Shown: positions 16,741 through 24,232 of the stretch, in pieces | How the letters are laid out: the number at the start of each line of letters is the position of its first letter | Position numbering within the stretch: position 1 is the first letter of the stretch | Source of the DNA: Parapontixanthobacter sp963736595 | GTDB lineage: Bacteria; Pseudomonadota; Alphaproteobacteria; Sphingomonadales; Sphingomonadaceae | Assembly: GCA_963736595.1 (NCBI GenBank) | Contig: CAVTPG010000006.1 | Coordinates: 1-40,891, forward strand | Length of the DNA: 40,891 bases | Direction of reading: 5' to 3' | Translations under genes and position numbers: made by a program | The notes under the pieces: generated by a model | Databases searched by the model: none | What the model was told of the DNA's origin: nothing | Seen by the model: the letters and a program-made list of their open reading frames with translations, nothing else

Positions 16741-18771
16741 TTAGTCCCTGAGATCCGGCGCAATAGCGGCATCGCGCAACCACGCCACCGCTTCATCCAG
16801 GCTCATCACGCGCTGTTCTTTTTCGCCCAACGTCCGGATCGCAACCGTGCCGCCCTCTTCCTCGCGCTTGCCCACGACCAGCAGATGCGGCACTTTCGCC
16901 AGAGAATGCTCGCGCACCTTGTAGTTGATCTTCTCGTTGCGAAGATCGCTATGCGCGCGAATCCCTGCCGCTTCCAGTTTCGCCAGCACCTCGCCCGCAT
17001 AACCATCCACATCGGACACGATCGGCGCGACCACTGCCTGCACCGGAGCCAGCCATAGCGGCAATTTGCCCGCGTAATTCTCGATCAGAATGCCGATAAA
17101 CCGCTCGTAAGAACCGAAGATCGCGCGGTGCAGCATGACCGGGCGATGGCGACCGCCATCCTCGCCGATATAGCTCGCATCCAGCCGTTCGGGCAGCACG
17201 CGGTCGGATTGGATCGTGCCGACCTGCCACGTCCGCCCGATCGCATCGGTCAAATGCCATTCCAGCTTAGGCGCGTAAAACGCCCCTTCGCCCGGCAATT
17301 CCTCCCAGCCATATTCCGGCGTCGCCATCCCGGCATCGGCCACGGCGTCGCGCAATTCCTGTTCAGCCTTATCCCAATCCGCATCCGAGCCGAACCGTTC
17401 GTCGGGCCGCGTGGCCAGCTTGACCGCGAATTTGGCAAAGCCCAGCTCGCGATAAACCCGCCCCGCCAATTCGCAGAAGCGGCGCACTTCCTCGACCACC
17501 TGCTCTTCGGTGCAGAAAATATGCCCGTCATCCTGCGTAAACTGGCGGACGCGCATCAATCCATGCAGCGCGCCATGCGGCTCGTTGCGGTGACAGCAGC
17601 CCATTTCGCCCATGCGCAGCGGCAAGTCGCGATAGGACGTAATGCCCTGCTTGAAAATCAGGACATGGGCCGGGCAATTCATCGGCTTGATCGCCATCCA
17701 GTCGGCGTCTTCGGCAACTTTCGGCCCGCTGCTGTCGCCATCCGGCACGATGTCGGGGACGGCGAACATATTGCCGCTATATTTGCCCCAGTGACCGCTG
17801 CTTTCCCACTGGCGGATATCCATCAACTGCGGCGTTTTGACTTCGCTATAGCCTGCGCCATCCATCGCGCGGCGCATATAAGCCTCCAGCTCACGCCAGA
17901 TGATATAGCCCTTGGGATGCCAGAAAACCGAGCCGTGCGCCTCTTCTTGCAAGTGGAACAGGTTCATTTCGCGGCCCAGCTTGCGGTGATCGCGCTTGCC
18001 CGCTTCTTCGAGGCGATGGAGGTGCGCGTTAAGCTGTTTCTTGTTGAGCCAGCCGGTCCCGTAAATCCGCGTCAATTGCGCGTTGTTCTGATCGCCGCGC
18101 CAATATGCGCCCGCCACCCGCATCAGCTTGAAGGCTTCTGCATCCAGCCGCCCGGTCGAGGGCAAATGCGGCCCCCTGCACAGATCAAGCCAAGTGCCTT
18201 GCGCCCCGATTGCGCCCGAATGATACACTGTCAGCGGCTCGCCTGCGGGAAGTTCGGCAGCCCATTCGGCCTTAAATGCTTCGCCCTTATCCTGAAACCA
18301 GGCAATCAGATCGTCGCGCTGCCATTCCTCGCGGATCAGCGGCTTGTCGGCCTTGATAATCTCGCGCATTTTGGCTTCGATTGCGGGCAGATCGTCCATC
18401 GAAAACGGATCGCGGCCAGCCGGTGCCATCACGTCATAATAAAACCCGTCATCGGTCGCCGGACCAAAGGTAATCTGCGTGCCGGGCCACAAGGCCTGCA
18501 CCGCCTCGGCCAGGACATGGGCGTAATCGTGCCGGACCAGTTCCAGCGCCTCGGCCTCGTCTTTCGAGGTGATCAGCGCCAGCTTCGCATCGCCATCGAA
18601 AGGGCGCTGCAAATCGCGCACTTCGCCGCCATCGCCGTGGTCTACGTGTGCGGCAAGAGCGGCTTTCGCCAGACCGGGGCCGATTGCGGCGGCCACATCG
18701 GCAGGGGTGCTGCCCGGCTCCATTTCGCGCACCGAGCCATCGGGCAGGCTGATTTTCAAAAGTTCCGTCAT
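16741..18771 (-). CDS. thrS: Threonyl-tRNA synthetase
   Basis: A 676-residue class II aminoacyl-tRNA synthetase that charges tRNA-Thr in the cytoplasm. Domains in order: TGS (1-65), the editing domain with H81-x3-H85 (HDYAH) and the distal CRGPH segment, the catalytic core with PMNCPAHV (zinc Cys), the MGEMGCCHRNEPHGALHGLMRVRQFTQDD motif-2 region and the motif-3 MLHRAIFGSYERFIG, and the C-terminal anticodon-binding domain with LPLWLAPVQ. The editing site is complete, so it should hydrolyse Ser-tRNA-Thr. The ATG at 18771 matches the family start; the open frame further upstream has no relation to it. The length is slightly longer than E. coli ThrS (642). Confidence 0.97.
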   Translation of the reverse strand: MTELLKISLPDGSVREMEPGSTPADVAAAIGPGLAKAALAAHVDHGDGGEVRDLQRPFDGDAKLALITSKDEAEALELVRHDYAHVLAEAVQALWPGTQITFGPATDDGFYYDVMAPAGRDPFSMDDLPAIEAKMREIIKADKPLIREEWQRDDLIAWFQDKGEAFKAEWAAELPAGEPLTVYHSGAIGAQGTWLDLCRGPHLPSTGRLDAEAFKLMRVAGAYWRGDQNNAQLTRIYGTGWLNKKQLNAHLHRLEEAGKRDHRKLGREMNLFHLQEEAHGSVFWHPKGYIIWRELEAYMRRAMDGAGYSEVKTPQLMDIRQWESSGHWGKYSGNMFAVPDIVPDGDSSGPKVAEDADWMAIKPMNCPAHVLIFKQGITSYRDLPLRMGEMGCCHRNEPHGALHGLMRVRQFTQDDGHIFCTEEQVVEEVRRFCELAGRVYRELGFAKFAVKLATRPDERFGSDADWDKAEQELRDAVADAGMATPEYGWEELPGEGAFYAPKLEWHLTDAIGRTWQVGTIQSDRVLPERLDASYIGEDGGRHRPVMLHRAIFGSYERFIGILIENYAGKLPLWLAPVQAVVAPIVSDVDGYAGEVLAKLEAAGIRAHSDLRNEKINYKVREHSLAKVPHLLVVGKREEEGGTVAIRTLGEKEQRVMSLDEAVAWLRDAAIAPDLRD

Positions 18772-18932
18772 GTCGCGTCCATTATATGATTGCGCGCGCC
18801 CATGCCACAGGGTCGTGCGCTCGCAAAGCCCGATGCGAGAATATGCGGCCAGATGTCTAGGCGTTGGGAGCGGATCGACGAGCCGCGTTACTGGCCCAGT
18901 ATGGAAAGCTAGCTTGACATCGCAAAATCCGT

Positions 18933-18973
18933 ATGACAAACACGCTTTACATATTGAAAAGGGAGTTTGTCAT
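18933..18973 (+). promoter_or_regulatory. Perfect 9-bp inverted repeat over the operon leader and start codon
   Basis: ATGACAAAC (18933-18941) and GTTTGTCAT (18965-18973) are perfect reverse complements separated by 23 bases. The second arm covers the ribosome-site spacer and the first two bases of the start codon at 18972; a possible -35 TTGACA lies at 18914-18919. The arms suit two operator half-sites for a dimeric regulator, most simply the XRE protein encoded at the end of the same operon. As RNA it could also fold over the ribosome site. The regulator link is inference. Confidence 0.5.
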
Positions 18974-19145
18974 GAGTCGTATTCAAAAGTCCATTCTGTT
19001 GGCCTGCGCCATGATCGCCATCGCTTTGTTGGCGGTGCTTGGCATTGTGCCGGAGAAATTTGCGCAATTTGCACCGATTGCTTTGGTTGCGCTTTTCCCA
19101 TCGGTCGTGTTCGGAAAGGCGCGCTGCGGAAAGTCCTGCGCATGA
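18972..19145 (+). CDS. Small two-helix membrane protein, first gene of an XRE-controlled operon
   Basis: A 57-residue protein of unknown function with two hydrophobic segments (about residues 7-26 and 30-48) and a short basic, Cys-containing tail. The ATG at 18972 follows GGGAG at a good distance. The stop overlaps the next start as ATGA, so it is translationally coupled to the 197-residue membrane protein. One arm of an inverted repeat covers the start region, pointing to tight control. I recognise no family. Alternatives such as a leader peptide are possible, but the length and two clear helices favour a membrane protein. Confidence 0.65.
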   Translation: MSRIQKSILLACAMIAIALLAVLGIVPEKFAQFAPIALVALFPSVVFGKARCGKSCA

Positions 19146-19735
19146 CCGAGGCTACGAAACTATCTGTCTGGCAGAAGCCAGGCCTGTGGGCAGGGCTGAT
19201 GTTCGCGACACTCGGCATTATCGCCGGATTAAAATTCAGCGGCGCAGTCGAACGCGGTCCGACATATCTGCTGCTGATCGTCCCATTGTTGTTAGGGGCG
19301 CAGTTCTATCGCAGCTTGCAGAATTATGCAGATGCTTGCGGTGCAGTCAGTCCGGCTCTGAAACGCTACAACAAAGGAATCGCCATCACCTCGCTTGGCT
19401 ACATGATCGGCCTTGGCATCGCGATGACGCTATGGAATCGCTATGAATTATCCGACGCAGCGATCTTCGGCATAGCGTTGTTGCCCGCCATACCAACCTT
19501 TGCGATGATCGCGGTCATGGGCCGTTATATAACCGACGAGCAGGACGAATATTTACGCCATCGCGCGATGATTGCCGCCGTGTGGGGCCTTGGTATTGTG
19601 TTGGCGCTCGGCACGTTTTGGGGCTTTATGGAGATGTTCGGGCTGGTCCCGCATATCTGGTCGTGGTGGGTGCTGCCGGTCTGGGCCATCGGGATGGGCC
19701 TTGGTCAATTGGTGCAGCGCGATCGCGCATTATGA
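19142..19735 (+). CDS. Multi-pass membrane protein of unknown function
   Basis: A 197-residue integral membrane protein with about six hydrophobic segments (roughly 15-34, 41-55, 80-98, 104-125, 140-160, 168-186). The longest polar loop (126-139) contains ITDEQDEYLRHRAM, a charged DExxEY..R motif seen in other small membrane proteins that pair with XRE regulators. Its start overlaps the preceding stop (ATGA) and its stop overlaps the XRE gene start (ATGA), so the three genes are made together. Possible roles include sensing membrane state for the regulator, but no catalytic residues are evident. Confidence 0.75.
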   Translation: MTEATKLSVWQKPGLWAGLMFATLGIIAGLKFSGAVERGPTYLLLIVPLLLGAQFYRSLQNYADACGAVSPALKRYNKGIAITSLGYMIGLGIAMTLWNRYELSDAAIFGIALLPAIPTFAMIAVMGRYITDEQDEYLRHRAMIAAVWGLGIVLALGTFWGFMEMFGLVPHIWSWWVLPVWAIGMGLGQLVQRDRAL

Positions 19736-19932
19736 ACAATCGCTTGAAAGTGCTGCGCGCAGAGCGTGACTGGAGCCAGCAGGCTTTGGCCGAGCAGCTT
19801 GGCGTATCGCGGCAGTCGGTGAACGCCATCGAAACGGGTCGCTACGACCCCTCTCTGCCGCTGGCTTTCCGGATCGCCGATGTCTTCGATCTCGCCATCG
19901 AGGAGATATTCCTGCGCGACACCAAATCGTAA
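19732..19932 (+). CDS. Small XRE-family helix-turn-helix regulator
   Basis: A 66-residue protein that is almost entirely an XRE/Cro-C1 HTH domain: LKVLRAERDWSQQALAEQLG, then the recognition helix region VSRQSVNAIETGRYDPS, and a final LAIEEIFL helix. This matches the YgzD/YozG-like type of short single-domain regulators that sit beside small membrane proteins. It would bind DNA as a dimer. The start overlaps the membrane-protein stop as ATGA. The inverted repeat at 18933-18973 is a natural candidate operator for autoregulation. Confidence 0.88.
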   Translation: MNNRLKVLRAERDWSQQALAEQLGVSRQSVNAIETGRYDPSLPLAFRIADVFDLAIEEIFLRDTKS

Positions 19933-20067
19933 CCCCGGCCTTTTATCGCTACCCTAGCGCCGCTTTACGCCGCGTCCTTCGCCAAGCAGGGCCAGCCCTT
20001 CCTGCTTGACTTGCCGCACCGCGAATGGAAACGTTTGGCCAAGAACTGGGGTGGGGAAAAACCGATC

Positions 20068-21153
20068 ATGCAATTCAAGGATACCGACGCCGAGAGCGCC
20101 TTCGGCTTCGATGGCACGTGGAAAGAATTCGCGCCGATCGCCTTTACCAATCTTCTGCTGACGATCGTGACGCTGGGCATTTATCGCTTCTGGGCCACCG
20201 CGCGAGAGCGGCGCTATCTCTGGTCGCGCAGCCGGTTCGTCGATGAGCGCCTCGAATGGGCAGGCACAGGCATGGAGCTGTTTATCGGCTTCCTCATCGT
20301 GGCCGTCTTGTTCGGCATCCCGTTCCTGTTTCTGCAATTCGGCGTTCAGGCGCTGATCTTTCGCGGCTATCAGGCGGCGGCAGGCATCATCGGTATCATC
20401 GCCACCGTCGCCCTGTTTTACCTCTACGGTCTCGCGAAATATCGCGCGCTGCGATACCGATTGTCCCGCACCCGCTGGCGCGGCATTCGCGGGGGCAGCC
20501 ACAATCCCGGCTTCCGATATGGCATCAGCTATATGTGGAAGAGTGTGGTCGGCTATCTGCCGCTCGGCCTGCTGATCCCGTGGTCCATGACCAGCCTGTG
20601 GAACCAGCGGTGGCGGGAAATGAGCTTCGGCCCGTATAAATTCGATGCGCAGGCGCAAGCGGGCAATGTGTTCGCGCGCTTCCTGCTGTTTTACCTTGCG
20701 CCGTTTATCATCGTTGCGGTGACATTTGTTGTCGGCGCAATGGGCGGTCTGGCCGGATATGGCATCGGCGGGGAAGAGGGCGCGGGCATCGGCGCTTTGG
20801 TTGGTGCAATCATTGCGTTTTTTCTGTTTTACGTCGTGTTGGGCATTATCGCGGTCGCGTTCTACTCCGCTTATTACCGCGAAGTCGTGGGCGAGACGAC
20901 TTGGGGCCATTTGCAGTTTTCCTTCAACGCCTCGACCGGGGACTGGATCAAGCTGATCATTGGAGACGCCGCGCTGGTCGTATTCACGCTGGGCATCGGG
21001 CTGATTTTCCTGAGCTATCGGCATTGGAAGTTTTTCATGATCCATATGGAAGCGGGCGGCGAAATCCTGCTGGATGAATTGACGCAATCCACGACAACGA
21101 CCGCGAAACATGGCGAAGGACTGCTGGATGCGTTCGATATGGGCGCGATCTGA
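20068..21153 (+). CDS. DUF898 (YjgN-like) inner-membrane protein
   Basis: A 361-residue polytopic membrane protein. It has the DUF898 pattern: an N-terminal soluble segment (FGFDGTWKEFAPIAFTN), a first pair of helices ending in GIYRFWATARERRYLW, then repeated blocks of hydrophobic helices with TLGIGLIFLSYRHWKFF at the C-terminal end. The function of YjgN proteins is not known. I chose the ATG at 20068, directly before the family-like start; an upstream frame reaching 20011 has no family features. Its stop shares one base with the ATG of the M48 peptidase gene (TGATG), so the two are translationally coupled. Confidence 0.87.
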   Translation: MQFKDTDAESAFGFDGTWKEFAPIAFTNLLLTIVTLGIYRFWATARERRYLWSRSRFVDERLEWAGTGMELFIGFLIVAVLFGIPFLFLQFGVQALIFRGYQAAAGIIGIIATVALFYLYGLAKYRALRYRLSRTRWRGIRGGSHNPGFRYGISYMWKSVVGYLPLGLLIPWSMTSLWNQRWREMSFGPYKFDAQAQAGNVFARFLLFYLAPFIIVAVTFVVGAMGGLAGYGIGGEEGAGIGALVGAIIAFFLFYVVLGIIAVAFYSAYYREVVGETTWGHLQFSFNASTGDWIKLIIGDAALVVFTLGIGLIFLSYRHWKFFMIHMEAGGEILLDELTQSTTTTAKHGEGLLDAFDMGAI

Positions 21154-22266
21154 TGGATGACGGTGTCAGCGTAGGATCGGGAGCTGTAGCCGGGTCGTTG
21201 GAGGGGTTGCCTGCCCATTGGTATGACGGGCAGAGCGCATTGCGCCGCGAAGGTTTTGCGCGATGGGATGGCGCGGGCAATCTCGTACTGGCGCAGGACG
21301 GCGAGGCCCCCGTGACTATTGCATTGGACACCCTTAAATATCGCGAGCAGCGGCGCGACGAAACGATCTATGGCATGACAGACGAGCCGGATTTCCGCCT
21401 CGTCCTGCCGACGCAGACTGCCCCCGGACTGGCCGCAAAATTGCCGCAAAAGTCGGATTATGGCGCGTGGGTTGACCGGATTGGCTTGGGCAGAGCAGCC
21501 GCAGCTTTCGCCGTGGTCAGTGTCGCGGCGGTGGCATTGTTTATGACCGCGCCCAACTGGCTCGGCCCGATGGTGCCGGAACGCTGGGAGCGGCAATTGG
21601 GCAATGCGATGATTGGCGATCTCGGCAATCGCCTCTGCCACACGCCGCAGGGCGATGCGGCTTTGGCCAAGATGCTGGGCGAAGTCGATCCGGGCGCTGA
21701 AAAAGTGCGCGCTGGCGTCGCCAATTCTGAAATGGTGAATGCAGTCGCGCTGCCCGGCGGGCAAGTGTTGCTGTTCGACGGATTGATCCAGCAAGCGGAA
21801 AGCGCGGAAGAACTCGCCGGTGTGCTGGCGCATGAAGTCGGCCATGTGCGCGAGCGCCATGTGATGACGGCGCTGTTGCGGCAATTTGGCCTGTCGGCGC
21901 TGGCCAGCGGCTTTGGCGGCGGCTTCGGGGAAAGCGCGATGGCGCTGGCCGGAATGAGCTATTCGCGCGATGCCGAACGCGAGGCGGACGAATATGCGCG
22001 GGCGCAGATGGCACGCAGCGACATCTCACCCGATGGCGCGGCGGAATTCTTTCGAGCGGATGGTGGAGGAACGCGGCGGAGAAGAAGCCGATGCCGTGGT
22101 CGGCTGGATCGCGACGCACCCGTCTGGCGTCGAGCGCGCGAAGGCGTTTCGTGCGAGTGCGAAGGAAGGCGCGGACTACCCGCCAGTGCTGACCGATGCG
22201 GAATTCGAGGCGCTGAAATCCATGTGCGCGGATGACGAGGATGTGGAAGAGTTCAGCCTGTTCTAA
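21153..22266 (+). pseudogene. M48-family metalloprotease gene with a 1-base frameshift near its end
   Basis: A membrane-bound protease. The N-terminal ~105 residues form a soluble domain often found before M48 proteases next to DUF898. One transmembrane segment (about 110-135) follows, then the peptidase domain with HEVGH (H227, H231) and the downstream zinc ligand in AEREADEYA. At 22050-22052 there is a run TTT where TT would keep the frame. With one T removed the protein continues FFERMVEERGGEEADAVVG, then WIATHPSGVERAKAFR, to a stop at 22264-22266. As written, the product switches to an arginine-rich tail and stops at 22235. All zinc ligands precede the break. It is coupled to the DUF898 gene. 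Confidence 0.85.
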
Positions 22267-22308
22267 AGCTCTTCCCGATTGCCCGTGCTTCCTGCTAAGT
22301 CGCGGCGC

Positions 22309-23094
22309 ATGACCACCGACAACACGCCTGAATTCCACGAATTGCCCGACGGGCGGCGCATCGCTTACCGCTACACCGATGGAGCGGGGCCGTGCCTTGT
22401 CTTCCTGCCGGGCTATATGTCCGACATGGCGGGCGGCAAAGCTACGGCGCTGGCAGAATGGGCGGCTGAGCGCGGGGTGGCCACATTACTGCTCGACTAT
22501 TCCGGTTGCGGGCAGAGTGAAGGCGATTTCGCCGATGGTACGCTGACGAAATGGCGCGACGAAGTGCTGGCTGTCATAAAAGCGAAAGTCGGCGGCAGGG
22601 TTAGCGAAGGGGTCAACGAAGGGGCCGGCGGTGACATCATTTTAATCGGTTCGTCGATGGGCGGCTGGCTGATGCTGCTCGTTGGGCTGGCGCTGCATAA
22701 GCGCCTTGCCGGAATGATCGGGATCGCGCCCGCGCCCGACTTTTCCGAATGGGGCTATATGCCCGATCAGAAAGCCAAACTGGCGGGCGGCGAGACGATT
22801 TACGAAGACAATCCCTACGGCCCGGAGCCAACGCCGACACACGCAAAATTCTGGCAGGATGCGCAAGGCCAGCGGCAGCTCGATGGCGAAATTGCGATAG
22901 ACTGCCCGGTTCGCCTGATCCACGGTCAGCAAGATGCCGATGTGCCGTGGCAGATCAGCTTGCGGCTGGCCGATGCGCTGCGTTCGGATGATGTTCAAGT
23001 GACGCTGATAAAAGATGGCGATCACCGGCTGTCCCGGCCACAGGATATTGCGCTGTTGCTGCGGACCGTCGCGACTATGCTGCAAGTGACATAA
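22309..23094 (+). CDS. Alpha/beta hydrolase
   Basis: A 261-residue soluble hydrolase. The fold is shown by the FLPGYMSDM oxyanion region, the DYSGCGQS strand end, the nucleophile elbow GSSMGG with Ser116, an acidic residue in LIHGQQDADVPW (Asp near 204-206), and the catalytic His in GDHRLSRPQ. It resembles the ABHD10-like serine hydrolases, which act on acyl esters or thioesters, but the substrate is not defined. The ATG at 22309 is preferred over an in-frame TTG at 22279. It follows the M48 gene by 42 bases and precedes the TPR gene by 37 bases, so it may be part of one transcript. Confidence 0.88.
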   Translation: MTTDNTPEFHELPDGRRIAYRYTDGAGPCLVFLPGYMSDMAGGKATALAEWAAERGVATLLLDYSGCGQSEGDFADGTLTKWRDEVLAVIKAKVGGRVSEGVNEGAGGDIILIGSSMGGWLMLLVGLALHKRLAGMIGIAPAPDFSEWGYMPDQKAKLAGGETIYEDNPYGPEPTPTHAKFWQDAQGQRQLDGEIAIDCPVRLIHGQQDADVPWQISLRLADALRSDDVQVTLIKDGDHRLSRPQDIALLLRTVATMLQVT

Positions 23095-23131
23095 GCCTGA
23101 ACAGAACAGCGCCACGACAAAAGGCAAACGC

Positions 23132-24058
23132 ATGATTTTATCCGCCATCCTCCCGCTGCTGATCATGCAGGTCGGCCCCAATCCCGCCGAGCAGGGCCTG
23201 TCAGAATTGCCGATCGATCCCGAAGGTCGCCGCGCCGCCCAGTCTGAGCAACAACAGCCGCAAGCCGCAACTGCGATTCCCGAACGCTTGCGCCAATGTC
23301 TGCTGGCGGTGCGCGACAATCCCGTTTCCGGCGAGAACGCTGCCCGCGCATGGATGCAAGATGCGGACGGGACCGATGCCGCCAATGCGCGCCAGTGCCT
23401 TGGCATGGCGTTTTATACGCAGGGGCAATTTGCCGATGCGATGACGGTTTTTCTGGATGCGCGCGACCGGCTGCCCGACACCGATAATGCTGCACGCGGG
23501 CGGTTGAGTGCGCTGGCCGGCAATGCGGGTCTGGCATCGGGCGAATTCGAGGGTGCGCTGGAAGCGCTTGATATGGCGCGGATCGATGCAGTGGCGTTGG
23601 ACGATCAGCAGCTTCTTGGCGAGACGCATATCGATCGCGCCCGTGCGCTGGTCGGATTGTCGCGCAATGAAGACGCTGCCGATGCCTTGAGCGATGCGCG
23701 CGAAGCGTTGCCTGACAACGCCACCGCCTGGCTGTTATCGGCGACATTGTCGCGCAGGCTGGAACGCTATGCCAATGCGCAGGCGCAGATCGAGCGAGCC
23801 GCCACGCTGGCTCCGCAAAACCCTGAGATCGGGCTTGAAGCGGGCGTCATTGCGGCGGTTTCGGGACGCTATGACGAGGCGCGATTGAGCTTCGCTTCGG
23901 TCATCGAAGTTGCCCCTGACAGCGCGCAGGCAAAACGCGCGCAGACCTATCTCGACAGCCTCGATGATCTATCCGGCACATCAGCCAGCGACACAGGAAT
24001 TGACGCAGCGACGCAGCCAGATGCAGCCCCGTCAGCGCAACAGCCGGAAGGCCGCTAG
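23132..24058 (+). CDS. Exported tetratricopeptide-repeat protein
   Basis: A 308-residue protein with a short hydrophobic N-terminus (MILSAILPLLIMQ), suggesting export, then a low-complexity Q/A/P linker (30-50). From about residue 75 to 275 it is built of helical TPR-like repeats (ARQCLGMAFYTQGQFADAMTVF, ALSDAREALPDNATAWLLSA, AQIERAATLAPQNPEIGLEA and following), with a disordered acidic, Ala/Gln-rich tail. TPR proteins are scaffolds for protein-protein contacts; no enzyme motif is present. It has an AAAGG ribosome site. A hairpin with a T tract lies 110 bases downstream. Confidence 0.82.
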   Translation: MILSAILPLLIMQVGPNPAEQGLSELPIDPEGRRAAQSEQQQPQAATAIPERLRQCLLAVRDNPVSGENAARAWMQDADGTDAANARQCLGMAFYTQGQFADAMTVFLDARDRLPDTDNAARGRLSALAGNAGLASGEFEGALEALDMARIDAVALDDQQLLGETHIDRARALVGLSRNEDAADALSDAREALPDNATAWLLSATLSRRLERYANAQAQIERAATLAPQNPEIGLEAGVIAAVSGRYDEARLSFASVIEVAPDSAQAKRAQTYLDSLDDLSGTSASDTGIDAATQPDAAPSAQQPEGR

Positions 24059-24166
24059 AACCCTTCGACATCCGCCATTACCCCGCGTAAATTACTGGAC
24101 TTGCACCGCATTACTGCGCTTGCTTCGCCCCGCTAGCAGGCTTAGGGCCAGACGTCTGACATTCGT

Positions 24167-24190
24167 CCCGCACACATGGCGGGCCTTTTT
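24167..24190 (+). terminator. Probable intrinsic terminator after the TPR gene
   Basis: CCCGC (24167-24171) pairs with GCGGG (24179-24183), with a 7-base loop, followed by CCTTTTT. The stem is only 5 bp but the T tract is good. It separates the hydrolase/TPR transcript from the glutamate dehydrogenase gene. It also argues against the in-frame ATG at 24176 being a start, since that codon would lie in the hairpin. Confidence 0.5.
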
Positions 24191-24232
24191 ACAAGTGGCT
24201 CAGGCAAGTCCGGGCCGATGGAGCTTTCAGGA

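Noticed and set aside
17128..18789. Long plus-strand open frame opposite thrS
   Set aside because: It is a shadow of thrS; the translation is low in recognisable motifs and rich in His/Arg from complementary codons.
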